DNA of 63,798 bases from Roseiarcus sp035656495 (GTDB lineage Bacteria > Pseudomonadota > Alphaproteobacteria > Rhizobiales > Beijerinckiaceae): positions 1 to 63,798 of the forward strand of contig DASRSL010000009.1 in assembly GCA_035656495.1 (NCBI GenBank), in the 5' to 3' direction. Position numbers and translations under genes: made by a program. Shown one piece after another: positions 1 to 10,355 of this stretch (position 1 is its first letter; each line of letters begins with the position of its first letter). The notes under the pieces were generated by a model. It was not told the DNA's origin, ran no database searches, and saw nothing but the letters and a program-made list of their open reading frames with translations.

Positions 1-77
1 TTGGAACGCTATAAACTTCAGTTGTCTGTTAACGCCCGCGATTTCGATCGTTTTGGGTCAACATTGGAGGTAATCAG

Positions 78-521
78 ATGAAACGCTTCGTCTTCACAAT
101 CCTGTCGACGGCCGCGGTTTGCGCCGTCGTATCCGCTACGCCGGCTCTAGCCGCGGGAGCTGATGCGCATGGCGGGCAGGAACAGGCCCAGATGCATCCG
201 AATGAGGCCAACCAGCCCCCTGTTTGGAGCGCAAACGGCGTCGCGGAGGGTGAAGTCTATCCTGCCGACCAGGCATACGGACGTGGCGCAGCCGAGTCGG
301 CAGCGCCGCCTGACGGGGCGGGAGTTCTTCTGCAGCTGCCGTTCGGGGCGGCCGAGACTTACGGGCCGGCGTCATACTGGGCGCGCGACGCTTACGCTTA
401 CGTTCCGGCGCCGTACGGGGCGGACAACGCTAACGTGCCGGGTCGGCTCTCGGCGTCTGCAGCCCGTGCGCAATGCCACGTTATTCATGTACAGGAGTGT
501 CTGCGCTCCTCGACCCCCTGA
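78..521 (+). CDS. Small secreted protein, unknown function
   Basis: 147 aa. The first 25 residues form a clear Sec signal peptide (basic MKR start, hydrophobic core, ATPALA/A cleavage site). The mature part is low in complexity, rich in Ala, Gly, Pro and Tyr, and has no recognisable domain. Two Cys near the C-terminus (CHVIHVQEC) could form a disulfide after export. The start is supported by a strong GGAGG about 8 bases upstream. It stands alone on the + strand ahead of the ATP synthase operon, separated by about 355 bases that include a hairpin. I do not recognise a family. Confidence 0.6.
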   Translation: MKRFVFTILSTAAVCAVVSATPALAAGADAHGGQEQAQMHPNEANQPPVWSANGVAEGEVYPADQAYGRGAAESAAPPDGAGVLLQLPFGAAETYGPASYWARDAYAYVPAPYGADNANVPGRLSASAARAQCHVIHVQECLRSSTP

Positions 522-876
522 TTGACTTACCTTTGAACCTGCGCGCCGCCCTCGCAAGACGGGCGGCGCCAACTTCTAACGAGGCGCAGCGTATTGCGTC
601 GCCTTTCCCGGCGGCGGCGGCGCGGCTGGAGCTCGAGCCTCGGCTGATCCGGCGGCTGGCCAAGGCCTTCGCCACTGCCCGAAGCGCTTCCTTTGCCGCA
701 GTTTTCGCCAGTTGCGCCACGAAAAGTCCTATGTTAGGCAACCCGCGTCTTTGGGGGTCGGAGGGCCCACGCGCCTATTTTCGCGAAGCGGAATCATCAC
801 GAATTCCTGGGGTTGGCTGCGCGGGATGGGCCTCTCGGCCTGCTTTGATTGCGACGCCTTCATGAGGTGACGGGCT
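522..876. other. Gene-poor spacer before the atp operon
   Basis: About 355 bases without a convincing gene. It holds a strong hairpin just after the secreted protein (543-569) and then an Ala/Arg-rich stretch that is open on both strands but has no convincing start signal. The promoter of atpHAGDC should lie here; I cannot pick one -35/-10 pair with confidence. The last bases carry the GAGGTGA ribosome-binding site used by atpH. Confidence 0.5.
543..569 (+). terminator. Hairpin after the secreted protein gene
   Basis: A perfect 9-bp GC stem (GCGCCGCCC / GGGCGGCGC) with a 9-base loop starts 22 bases after the stop codon at 521. There is no long T run behind it, so it may act as a Rho-aided or mRNA-stabilising hairpin rather than a classic intrinsic terminator. 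Confidence 0.45.
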
Positions 877-1439
877 TTGGCACAAGACGAGTTCCTCGTT
901 TCCGGCGTCGCCGGCCGTTATGCATCCGCCCTCTTTTCTCTTGCCCAGGACAATCGCCAGACCGATTCCGTCGCCCAGTCTCTGGCGAAGCTCGACGCGC
1001 TCATCGACGCGAGCCCCGATCTCGAGCGGCTCGTCCGCAGCCCTGTCTTCTCCGCCGACGACCAGCTCAAGGGGCTGAACGCCGTTCTCGCTATGGAGGG
1101 CATCGGCGGCGTCGCCGCCAATTTCGTCCGCTTCGTCACTGTCAAGCGGCGGCTCTTTTTCATCCGTCAGATGATCGCGGACTATCGCAAGCTCTACGAC
1201 GCGAGCCGCGGCGTCACGCGCGCCGAGGTCACCAGCGCAACCGCGCTCTCCGACGCGAACCTCGCGGCGCTCAAAGACCAGCTGAAGGCCGCATCCGGCG
1301 GCCGGGACATCGATCTCGACGTCAAGGTCGATCCCTCGATCATCGGCGGCCTGATCGTCAGGCTCGGCTCCCGCATGGTCGACGGCTCGCTCAAGACCAA
1401 GCTCAACGCAATTCGCCTAGCCATGAAAGAGGTCGGCTG

Positions 1440-1440
<1 letters not shown>
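877..1440 (+). CDS. atpH: F1Fo ATP synthase subunit delta
   Basis: 187 aa, the usual length for the delta/OSCP subunit, the stator link between F1 and the b subunits at the inner membrane. The N-terminal helical half (GRYASALFSLA) and the C-terminal half with the conserved IIGGLIVRLGSRMVDGS stretch are both complete. The start is a TTG at 877 preceded by a strong GAGGTGA; no ATG fits. The stop overlaps the atpA start by one base (TGATG), so atpA is probably translationally coupled. First gene of atpHAGDC; the Fo genes are not in this window, as is normal in alphaproteobacteria. Confidence 0.95.
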
Positions 1441-2969
<1,529 letters not shown>

Positions 2970-2984
2970 TCCACCCCAACTGGA

Positions 2985-3010
2985 CCCCGCGCTCGACAAA
3001 GAACGCGGGG
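2985..3010 (+). other. Intercistronic hairpin between atpA and atpG
   Basis: A 7-bp stem CCCCGCG / CGCGGGG around a 12-base loop lies in the only sizeable gap inside the first half of the operon. There is no T tract. It could tune mRNA stability or transcription between alpha, which is needed in three copies, and gamma, needed once. That role is inference. Confidence 0.4.
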
Positions 3011-3034
3011 CGCGCCGCGCGGAGACGCCCAGCG

Positions 3035-3901
3035 ATGCCCTCGCTCAAGGACCTCAGAAACCGGATCGCCTCCGTCAAGTCGACGCAGAAGATCACCAAG
3101 GCGATGCAGATGGTGGCCGTCTCAAAGCTTCGCCGCGCCCAGGCGGCAGTCGAGGCCGCCCGCCCCTACGCCGAGCGAGTCGAGGCGGTGCTGACCAATC
3201 TGGCCGGGGCGGCGAACGAGGGCGAGGCTCCACGTCTGCTGGTCGGCTCCGGCTCGAGCCAGACCCATCTCCTGGTCGTCTGCACCGGCGAGCGCGGCCT
3301 CTGCGGCGCGTTCAATACGGCGATCGTGCGTCTGGCGCGCGAGAAAGCCAACATGCTTGCGGCGGAGGGGAAGTCGGTCAAGATCCTTTGCGTCGGCAAG
3401 AAAGGCTACGACCAGCTGCGTCGCACGCACGAGAAGCAGATTGTGGAGTTGATCGATCTGCGCGCGGTGCGCACGATCGCGTACGAGACGGCCCGCCCGA
3501 TCGGCGACAAGATCATCGCGCTGTTCGACAACACCCAGTTCGACGTCTGCACGCTCTTCTACTCGCGCTTCAGGTCCGTCATCTCGCAGATCCCGACCGC
3601 CCAGCAACTCATTCCGCCGGAGCTCGGCGAGAAGAACGAAAAGGCGCCCTCGTACGAGTACGAGCCGGACGAAGGCGAAATTTTGACCCAGCTCCTGCCT
3701 CAGGCGCTGACCGTGCGCATCTACCGGGCCCTCCTGGAGAACGCCGCCTCGTTCTTCGGCGCTCAGATGAGCGCGATGGACAACGCCACTCGCAACGCCG
3801 GCGAGATGGTGGCCAAGTATACGCTTCGTTACAACCGCACCCGCCAGGCGATGATCACCAAGGAGCTCATCGAGATCATTTCGGGCGCCGAGGCGCTCTG
3901 A
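3035..3901 (+). CDS. atpG: F1 ATP synthase subunit gamma
   Basis: 288 aa. Central rotor shaft of F1. The N-terminal coiled coil (MPSLKDLRNRIASVKSTQK, KAMQMVAVSKLRRAQ) and the conserved C-terminal helix (DNATRNAGEMV, LRYNRTRQAMITKELIEII) are intact, as are the central GERGLCGAFN and globular-domain sequences. A GGAG motif lies about 9 bases before the ATG. It sits between atpA and atpD in the usual order. Confidence 0.97.
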   Translation: MPSLKDLRNRIASVKSTQKITKAMQMVAVSKLRRAQAAVEAARPYAERVEAVLTNLAGAANEGEAPRLLVGSGSSQTHLLVVCTGERGLCGAFNTAIVRLAREKANMLAAEGKSVKILCVGKKGYDQLRRTHEKQIVELIDLRAVRTIAYETARPIGDKIIALFDNTQFDVCTLFYSRFRSVISQIPTAQQLIPPELGEKNEKAPSYEYEPDEGEILTQLLPQALTVRIYRALLENAASFFGAQMSAMDNATRNAGEMVAKYTLRYNRTRQAMITKELIEIISGAEAL

Positions 3902-3953
3902 TTGAACCCGTCGCTCCGACCGAGACGCTGAAAGATAGGACGAGGACGTCAAA

Positions 3954-5396
3954 ATGGCTGAAATCCAGAACGCTGTCGGCCGCATCACTCAGGTGATCGG
4001 CGCCGTCGTCGACGTGAAGTTCGAGAGCTATCTCCCGCCGATTCTCAACGCGCTCGAAACGGAAAACAGGGGCGCCCGCCTCGTGCTCGAGGTCGCCCAG
4101 CAACTGGGCGAGAACACGGTGCGCTGCATCGCGATGGACATCTCCGAAGGCCTCGTGCGCGGCCAAGAGGTCACCGACACCGGCGGCCCGATCACAGTTC
4201 CCGTCGGAGGAGGCACGCTCGGGCGCATTATGAACGTGGTCGGCGAGCCGGTTGACGAAGCCGGCCCCATCCAGATGGAGGCTCGCCGCGCGATCCATCA
4301 GCCGACGCCGACCTATGTCGAGCAATCGACGGAGGCCCAGATCCTGATCACCGGCATCAAGGTCATCGACCTGCTCGCGCCTTACGCCAAGGGCGGCAAG
4401 ATCGGCCTGTTCGGTGGCGCGGGCGTCGGCAAGACGGTGCTCATCCAGGAGCTCATCAACAACGTCGCCAAGACCCACGGCGGCTATTCGGTGTTCGCCG
4501 GCGTCGGCGAGCGCACCCGCGAGGGCAACGACCTCTATCACGAGTTCATCGAGTCGAAGGTCAACGCCGACCCGCATCATCCCGATCCGGACGTGAAGTC
4601 GAAATGCGCCCTGGTCTATGGGCAGATGAACGAGCCGCCGGGCGCACGCGCCCGCGTCGGCCTGACCGGCGTCACCGTGGCTGAATACTTCCGCGACCAG
4701 GGGCAGGACGTGCTGCTCTTCATCGACAACATCTTCCGCTTCACCCAGGCGGGCTCGGAAGTCTCCGCGCTTCTCGGCCGCATCCCCTCGGCGGTCGGCT
4801 ACCAGCCGACGTTGGCCACCGACATGGGCGCGCTGCAGGAGCGCATCACCAGCACCACCAAGGGGTCGATCACCTCGATCCAGGCGATCTACGTGCCGGC
4901 CGACGACTACACCGATCCGGCGCCGGCGACGACCTTCGCCCATCTCGACGCCACCGTCGCGCTCGATCGCGCGATCTCGGAGAAGGGCATCTATCCGGCA
5001 GTGCATCCCCTGGATTCGACCTCGCGCATGCTGACCGCCGCGATTGTCGGCGAGGAGCACTACACCGTCGCCCGTCAGGTGCAGCAGGTCTTGCAACGCT
5101 ACAAGGCGCTGCAGGACATCATCGCGATCCTCGGAATGGACGAGCTTTCGGAAGAGGACAAGCTGATCGTCGCCCGCGCCCGCAAGGTCGAGCGCTTCCT
5201 GTCGCAGCCGTTCGACGTCGCGGCCGTGTTCACCGGGACGCCCGGCGTGCAGGTCAGGATCGAGGACACCGTCAAGGGCTTCAAGGGCATCGTCGAAGGC
5301 AAATACGACAATCTGCCCGAGGCGGCCTTCTACATGGTCGGCACGATCGATCAAGCCGTCGAGAAGGCGAAGAGGCTCGCGGCGGAAGCGGCCTGA
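3954..5396 (+). CDS. atpD: F1 ATP synthase subunit beta
   Basis: 480 aa. Catalytic subunit of F1. The P-loop GGAGVGKTVL, the GERTREGNDLYHE segment with the catalytic Glu, and the ATP synthase signature PAVHPLDSTSRM are present. Length and ends match family members. A purine-rich AGGACGAGGA region precedes the ATG. It is 52 bases after atpG and 26 bases before atpC, consistent with one transcript. Confidence 0.98.
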   Translation: MAEIQNAVGRITQVIGAVVDVKFESYLPPILNALETENRGARLVLEVAQQLGENTVRCIAMDISEGLVRGQEVTDTGGPITVPVGGGTLGRIMNVVGEPVDEAGPIQMEARRAIHQPTPTYVEQSTEAQILITGIKVIDLLAPYAKGGKIGLFGGAGVGKTVLIQELINNVAKTHGGYSVFAGVGERTREGNDLYHEFIESKVNADPHHPDPDVKSKCALVYGQMNEPPGARARVGLTGVTVAEYFRDQGQDVLLFIDNIFRFTQAGSEVSALLGRIPSAVGYQPTLATDMGALQERITSTTKGSITSIQAIYVPADDYTDPAPATTFAHLDATVALDRAISEKGIYPAVHPLDSTSRMLTAAIVGEEHYTVARQVQQVLQRYKALQDIIAILGMDELSEEDKLIVARARKVERFLSQPFDVAAVFTGTPGVQVRIEDTVKGFKGIVEGKYDNLPEAAFYMVGTIDQAVEKAKRLAAEAA

Positions 5397-5422
5397 GCGC
5401 GACGCGAGAAAGGCTTCAGCCG

Positions 5423-5821
5423 ATGGCCACCTTTCCCTTCGAGCTCGTGTCGCCCGACAAAGTGCTGTTCAGCGGACCGGCGCAATCGGTGGTCGTCCCG
5501 GGCAGCGAGGGCGACTTCCAGGTGCTGACCGACCATGAGCCGCTCGTCACTTCGGTGCGTCCCGGCGTAGTCGCCATCGAGGACGCGGCCGGCCGGCGCC
5601 ACCGCGTCTTCGTCCGCGGCGGCTTCGCCGAAGTCAATCCGCTCGGATTGATCCTTCTCGCGGAGACCGCGATCCCCTACGAGAACCTGAGCGCCGCCCA
5701 TCTCGACGAGGAGATCAGGAACGCGGAGGAGGACCTCGCCGACGCTAGCGAGGACCAGAAGCGGCAGGCGCAGGAGAAACTCGACCGCCTGCGCGAGCTC
5801 AAGGACTCGATGAAACTCTGA
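5423..5821 (+). CDS. atpC: F1 ATP synthase subunit epsilon
   Basis: 132 aa. Epsilon subunit, which caps the central stalk and can inhibit ATP hydrolysis. The beta-sandwich domain (FELVSPDKVLFSG, VVPGSEGDFQVL, VRPGVVAI) is complete and is followed by the two C-terminal helices ending KDSMKL. GAGAAAGG lies upstream of the ATG. Last gene of the operon; a GC hairpin follows within ten bases. Confidence 0.96.
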   Translation: MATFPFELVSPDKVLFSGPAQSVVVPGSEGDFQVLTDHEPLVTSVRPGVVAIEDAAGRRHRVFVRGGFAEVNPLGLILLAETAIPYENLSAAHLDEEIRNAEEDLADASEDQKRQAQEKLDRLRELKDSMKL

Positions 5822-5826
5822 CGGCT

Positions 5827-5843
5827 GGCCGCGCGGAGCGGCC
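5827..5843 (+). terminator. Probable terminator of the atp operon
   Basis: GGCCGC / GCGGCC form a 6-bp stem with a 5-base loop, starting 6 bases after the atpC stop. Only a weak T-rich stretch (CTATTTCGCTT) follows, so termination strength is uncertain. Confidence 0.4.
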
Positions 5844-5937
5844 GCCCTATTTCGCTTCGCGAGGCCCCTGGCGCGTAGCCCCCCGACTTGGGGAAGGGCC
5901 GTGAGCGCGGCCTTAGGCCGTCTCGAGAACCTGGCGC

Positions 5938-6046
5938 GCCACCCCGCCTCGCGCGCCACCGCAGCAGCGGTCTCGCCCCTCTCCAACCTCGTCAGAACGC
6001 GGAGCTTGAACGCCGTAGAAAACTCCCGCAGCGACTCTTTCGACAT
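5938..6046 (-). pseudogene. Vestigial transposase N-terminus (HTH domain)
   Basis: The minus strand reads MSKESLREFSTAFKLRVL followed by a helix-turn-helix-like stretch (TRLERGETAAAVAREAGW), which resembles the N-terminal domain of IS3/IS66-group transposase orfA proteins. A good GAGGAGG lies before the ATG. Similarity stops after about 35 residues and no further transposase sequence follows, so this is the surviving 5' end of an insertion sequence. A second, diverged copy with the same leader (CTTCCGAGGAGG) lies at 54532 on the minus strand. The rest of the 5822-6227 gap holds the atp terminator and the short leader of the next gene. Confidence 0.5.
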
Positions 6047-6227
6047 CGTTCCTCCTCGGAAGGCCATTCCAGCCATTTAGACCTATCTCAATTTTCGGGC
6101 CCACTCATGCGTAGAGGGCATACCCCTCGGGGCGTTCCTCCATGTTCGATTGGAAGGAAGCGGCCGCTCCTGCTACAACAATCCCGCGGACGCGGGAAAA
6201 GCGGCTGTCGACGAGAGGCTGAACGCC

Positions 6228-7610
6228 ATGGCCACGACTGACGACATTCTGTCCGAGATCGACGCTGAACAGCGGGGCGCCCTCGAGCGGCTGTTCGCCT
6301 TTCTCAAGATCCCGTCCGTCTCCGCGGTTCCTGCTCATTTCCCGGATTGCGACCGCGCGGCCGACTGGCTGGCAGCTGAGCTCGCCGAACTGGGCTTCGA
6401 CGCCGCCAAGCACCCGACGGCGGGACGGCCGATGGTCGTCGGCCACGTGAAGGCTGCCCGCCGGGACGCGCCGCACGTGCTGTTCTACGGGCATTACGAC
6501 GTGCAGCCGGCCGATCCGCTCGACCTCTGGCGCCGCCCGCCGTTCGAGCCCACGCTCGAACCCGGGCCGCGCGGCGATCGCATCGTGGCGCGGGGGGCTT
6601 GCGACGACAAAGGTCAATTGATGACCTTCCTCGAGGCCTGTCGCGCCTTCAGGAAATTCGGCGGCCCGCCGTGCGCGATCACCGTGCTCATCGAGGGCGA
6701 GGAGGAGACCGGCTCGCCTTCGCTGCCCGCCTTCCTCGCCCAAAACGCCAAGACGCTCAGGGCCGACATCGCCCTCGTCTGCGACACCGGCATGTGGGGG
6801 GCATCCACGCCGGCGATCACCACGGCGCTGCGGGGCATCGCCGCCACGGAGGTCATCCTGCGCGGCGCGAATCGCGATTTGCACTCGGGCCTTTACGGGG
6901 GTGCCGCGGTCAACCCGATCCATGTCCTCTGCCGCATCCTCGGCGACCTGCACGACGCGAACGGGGCCGTCGCGCTGCCCGGATTCTACGATGGGGTCGA
7001 GGAGCTTCCAAAGGAAGTCCGGGAACAGTGGGACGAGCTTCAGTTCGACGCGGGCGCTTTTCTGGGCAAGGTCGGCCTGACGACCCCGGCCGGCGAAGGC
7101 GACCGCACGCCCCTCGAGCAGATCTGGTCGCGTCCGACCTGCGAGGTCAATGGGATCGTCGGCGGCTACACCGGCGAAGGAACGAAAACCGTGCTGCCAG
7201 CTGAAGCCCGCGCCAAGCTCTCCTTCAGGCTGGTCGGCAAGCAGAGCCCGGAACGCATCGCCGAGTCGTTCCGCTCCTTCGTCGCCTCGCGCCTGCCGCC
7301 CGACGTGAGGGCCGAATTCTTCAGCCACGCCGGGAGTCCGGCCATCTCGTTGCCGATCCGCAACGAGGCGTTGCGCCGCGCGCGCCGGGCGCTCGAGGCC
7401 GAGTGGGGAAAGCAGGCGGCGTTCATTGGATCCGGCGGCTCCATCCCGGTCGTCGGCGCGTTCAAGCGCGAGCTCGACATGGACAGCCTGCTCGTCGGCT
7501 TCGCTCTGGACGACGACAACGTCCACTCGCCCAACGAAAAGTACGAGGTGACGTCATTCCACAAGGGCGCGCGCTCCTGGGCGCGGATTCTCTCCGCGCT
7601 CGCCGCATGA
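6228..7610 (+). CDS. M20 family metallopeptidase (dipeptidase)
   Basis: 460 aa. Zinc-dependent exopeptidase of the M20 clan (carnosinase/PepV-like dipeptidases). Visible active-site motifs are GHYDVQPAD (zinc His and Asp), ARGACDDKGQ (bridging Asp), EGEEETGS (catalytic Glu and zinc Glu), the dimerisation-domain segment NRDLHSGLYGG, and the C-terminal VHSPNEKY with the last zinc His. I chose the ATG at 6228; an upstream in-frame ATG at 6150 would add 26 residues with no family match. It ends 23 bases before the folP-folK fusion. The physiological substrate cannot be told from sequence. Confidence 0.88.
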   Translation: MATTDDILSEIDAEQRGALERLFAFLKIPSVSAVPAHFPDCDRAADWLAAELAELGFDAAKHPTAGRPMVVGHVKAARRDAPHVLFYGHYDVQPADPLDLWRRPPFEPTLEPGPRGDRIVARGACDDKGQLMTFLEACRAFRKFGGPPCAITVLIEGEEETGSPSLPAFLAQNAKTLRADIALVCDTGMWGASTPAITTALRGIAATEVILRGANRDLHSGLYGGAAVNPIHVLCRILGDLHDANGAVALPGFYDGVEELPKEVREQWDELQFDAGAFLGKVGLTTPAGEGDRTPLEQIWSRPTCEVNGIVGGYTGEGTKTVLPAEARAKLSFRLVGKQSPERIAESFRSFVASRLPPDVRAEFFSHAGSPAISLPIRNEALRRARRALEAEWGKQAAFIGSGGSIPVVGAFKRELDMDSLLVGFALDDDNVHSPNEKYEVTSFHKGARSWARILSALAA

Positions 7611-7632
7611 CCGTCGTGCGCGTTTCGGCCGG

Positions 7633-8991
7633 ATGAACGCGATGACTATTGAACGTCGCGCCCGCCAGCGCGACCGGTTTCTCGCCGCCCTCACAGAAGC
7701 CCCGATCCTCATGGGCATAGTCAACGTCACGCCGGACTCCTTCTCGGACGGCGGACGGCACTACGAGACGAGCGCCGCGGTCGAGCGGGCGAAGGTCATG
7801 GCGGCGGAAGGCGCCGCGATCATCGACGTGGGCGGCGAATCGACCAGGCCCGGACACACTCCGGTCAATGCTGACGAGGAGCTGAGGCGCCTCGTCCCGG
7901 CGCTCGAGGCGCTGGGCAAAGAGCTCGACGCGCCGATCTCGGTGGACACCAGCAAGGCCGCGGTGGCGCGCGAGGCGGCGCGCCTCGGCGCCTCGGTCGT
8001 CAACGACGTCTGGGGCCTGCAACGCGATCCCGGCATGGCCGACGCGGTCGCCGAAACCGGGTCCGCTCTCGTCGTCATGCACAACCGCCCGGCGGCGGAC
8101 GCCTCGATCGACATTCTCGACGATGTCGAGCGCTTCTTCGAACAGTCGCTCAGCCTTGCTGCGCGCGCCGGCGTGCCATTCAGCCGCATTCTCCTCGATC
8201 CGGGGATCGGCTTCGGCAAGACGCCGCAGCAGAACCACGCCTGCATCTGGAATCTCGACCGCTTCCGCCGCTTCGGCCGCCCGATCTTGCTCGGCCTGTC
8301 GCGCAAGTCGTTCATCGGGAGGATTCTCGCCGCCCAAGTGGATCAGCGCCTTGTCGGCACGCTCGCCGCCGATGTCATAGGACTCGTCCGAGGCGCCTCG
8401 GTCCTTAGGGTGCACGACGTCGCGGAAAACCGGATCGCGCTTGAGATCTTCAAGGCGCTGAGCGCGTCGGCGCGGACGCCGGCGAGCGCCGCGACGAAAG
8501 GCGACGGCCGAGCGAATGTGGTGTTTGCGCTCGGCGGCAACGTCGGCGACAAGCGGGCGGCGCTGAGAAGCGCGTTCAGGGCGCTCTCCGACCATCCGGA
8601 GATCGAACTCGCCGCCGTCTCGCGCCTCTACCGCACCCCGCCCTGGGGAAAGACCGATCAGGACTGGTTCGTCAACGCCTGCGCGCTCGCGTTGACCAGC
8701 CTCCCGCCGACGACGCTGCTCGACCGGGTGAAGCGGCTCGAGGTCGAGCTCGGCAGGGTTCCCTCCGAACGCTGGGGTCCACGCGTCATCGACATCGACA
8801 TCGTCGCCTACGAGGACCTCGAGCTTCGCAGCGGCGCGCTCACGCTGCCCCATCCCGAGCTCTTCAACCGCGCATTCGTGCTCGTGCCGTTGGCCGAGAT
8901 CGCGCCGGAGCGGATGATCGCCGGCCGGCGCATCGGCGACGCGGCGGCCAGCCTCGGCGCCGAAGCCGAAGCCGTCGTTCCGCTGGACTGA
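7633..8991 (+). CDS. folP-folK: Fused dihydropteroate synthase / HPPK (FolP-FolK)
   Basis: 452 aa, two folate-pathway enzymes in one chain. Residues ~25-280 are dihydropteroate synthase: MGIVNVTPDSFSDGG, DVGGESTRPG, DPGIGFGKT, GLSRKSFIG. Residues ~296-452 are 6-hydroxymethyl-7,8-dihydropterin pyrophosphokinase: ALGGNVGDK, LYRTPPWG, RWGPRVIDIDIVAY, LPHPELFNRAFVL. The enzymes act in consecutive steps in the order HPPK then DHPS, while the domain order is reversed. Many relatives have separate folP-folB-folK genes; no dihydroneopterin aldolase (FolB) is present here. No stop or frameshift separates the domains, and the linker (about 15 residues) is Ala/Thr/Arg-rich. The start could be 7633 or the ATG at 7642. 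Confidence 0.92.
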   Translation: MNAMTIERRARQRDRFLAALTEAPILMGIVNVTPDSFSDGGRHYETSAAVERAKVMAAEGAAIIDVGGESTRPGHTPVNADEELRRLVPALEALGKELDAPISVDTSKAAVAREAARLGASVVNDVWGLQRDPGMADAVAETGSALVVMHNRPAADASIDILDDVERFFEQSLSLAARAGVPFSRILLDPGIGFGKTPQQNHACIWNLDRFRRFGRPILLGLSRKSFIGRILAAQVDQRLVGTLAADVIGLVRGASVLRVHDVAENRIALEIFKALSASARTPASAATKGDGRANVVFALGGNVGDKRAALRSAFRALSDHPEIELAAVSRLYRTPPWGKTDQDWFVNACALALTSLPPTTLLDRVKRLEVELGRVPSERWGPRVIDIDIVAYEDLELRSGALTLPHPELFNRAFVLVPLAEIAPERMIAGRRIGDAAASLGAEAEAVVPLD

Positions 8992-9054
8992 GAGAGCCAA
9001 AACGGCGATCGTCCGCGGCGACGGCGCTCATTCCACTCGGAGAATTCGCACGCC

Positions 9055-9909
9055 ATGTCCGCCTGGTCGCAAACCTTTACCTTTCTCGACGGCGAGTGGA
9101 TCGAAGGCAACACGCCCTTCATCGGCGCGAGGACGCACGCCTTCTGGCTCGGCTCGAGCGTGTTCGACGGCGCGCGGGCCTTCGAGGGCGTGACCCCCGA
9201 CCTCGACAAGCATTGCGCCAGGCTCAACCGCTCGGCGGCGACCATGCGGCTGAAGCCGATCATGACCGTCGAGGCGATGGTCGAGCTCGTCCGCCAGGGA
9301 TTGAAGAAGTTCAAGCCGGCGGCCGAACTCTATATCCGCCCGATGTACTGGGCGGAGCGGTCCGGGGCGACCGGGGTGCAGCCCGACCCCGAGTCGACGC
9401 GTTTCTGTGTCTGCCTCTACGAGGCGCCGTTGCCGCAACCGACCGGCATTGCGATCACTCGTTCCCCTTACGCCAAGCCGCTCGGCGTCACCATGCCGAT
9501 CGAGGCCAAGGCGGGATGCCTCTATCCGAACAATGCCCGGGCGCTTATCGAGGCCCATTCTCGAGGCTTCGACAACTGCCTGATGTGCGACATGCTCGGC
9601 AATGTGGCCGAGCTCGCGACCGCCAATGTCTTCATGGCGAAGGACGGGATCGTGACGACGCCCGTGGCCAACGGGACCTTCCTCAACGGCGTCACCCGCC
9701 AGCGCGTTTTGCAGCTCCTGTGCGCGGACGGGAAGGACGCCCGCGAGGCCACGCTTGGCTTCTCCGATTTCGACGAGGCGGATGAAATCTTCGTCGTCGG
9801 CAACTTCGGCAAGGTGACTCCAGTCCGGCGCATTGACGGACGCGAGCTGCAGCCGGGGCCGTTCTACCGCCGCGCGCGCGAGCTCTATTGGCAATTCGCC
9901 CATTCCTGA
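9055..9909 (+). CDS. Class IV aminotransferase, branched-chain type
   Basis: 284 aa. PLP-dependent fold-type IV aminotransferase, closest in character to branched-chain amino acid aminotransferase (IlvE). The catalytic Lys is probably K152 in PIEAKAGCLYPNN; the motif NVAELATANVF and the phosphate-binding NGTFLNGVTRQRV are typical. It is about 20 residues shorter than E. coli IlvE and the YxGG motif near the Lys is altered (AGCLY), so D-amino acid or aminodeoxychorismate-lyase-like activity is not excluded. It is 63 bases after folP-folK and is followed closely by a ModE-like gene. Confidence 0.8.
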   Translation: MSAWSQTFTFLDGEWIEGNTPFIGARTHAFWLGSSVFDGARAFEGVTPDLDKHCARLNRSAATMRLKPIMTVEAMVELVRQGLKKFKPAAELYIRPMYWAERSGATGVQPDPESTRFCVCLYEAPLPQPTGIAITRSPYAKPLGVTMPIEAKAGCLYPNNARALIEAHSRGFDNCLMCDMLGNVAELATANVFMAKDGIVTTPVANGTFLNGVTRQRVLQLLCADGKDAREATLGFSDFDEADEIFVVGNFGKVTPVRRIDGRELQPGPFYRRARELYWQFAHS

Positions 9910-9947
9910 CCGCGGAAGCGGTGCGCGAAACACACGAGGGAGGAAGC

Positions 9948-10310
9948 ATGTCGACCCGGTTGACGATCCGGCTCGATTTCGACGCCGGCCGGCGGCTGGG
10001 CGCCGGCAAGATCGCCCTCCTCGAGGCGATCGACCGCACGGGGTCGATTTCGGCCGCGGGCCGGGCGCACGCCATGTCCTACCGGCGCGCCTGGCTGCTG
10101 GTCGACGAACTGAACCAACTCTTCGCCGTTCCGCTGGTCGCCGCTCATCACGGCGGCGCGAGCGGGGGCGGCGCGCAATTGACCGACGAGGGGCGCAGGA
10201 TCGTGGGGCTCTATCGCGACGCGGAAGCGAAGATGCGCGCGGCGGCCGGAGAGGAAATCGACTTGATCGAAGGCGAACTGGCGCCGCCCGACCGGACGGC
10301 GAGCGTCTGA
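9948..10310 (+). CDS. ModE-type N-terminal DNA-binding regulator
   Basis: 120 aa. Winged helix-turn-helix domain of the ModE/LysR-like class: ALLEAIDRTGSISAAGRAH is the recognition HTH, followed by YRRAWLLVDELNQLF and LTDEGRRIVGLYRD. Full ModE has two molybdate-binding TOBE domains; they are missing, so this is the stand-alone DNA-binding form common in alphaproteobacteria. Whether it still senses molybdate is unknown, and no mod or molybdoenzyme genes lie nearby. The ATG at 9948 has a strong GAGGGAGGA; an upstream in-frame start lacks one. The gene lies 38 bases after the aminotransferase. Confidence 0.8.
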   Translation: MSTRLTIRLDFDAGRRLGAGKIALLEAIDRTGSISAAGRAHAMSYRRAWLLVDELNQLFAVPLVAAHHGGASGGGAQLTDEGRRIVGLYRDAEAKMRAAAGEEIDLIEGELAPPDRTASV

Positions 10311-10355
10311 GGCAGGCGCCCGCCCCTTCCGCGGACCCGAGCGTTCCACGCTCGC

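Noticed and set aside
481..741. Minus-strand 86-codon frame upstream of atpH (MPNIGLFVAQLAKTAAKEAL)
   Set aside because: The N-terminal part looks faintly protein-like, but there is no clear ribosome site, no family, and the end runs through a strong hairpin into the secreted protein gene.
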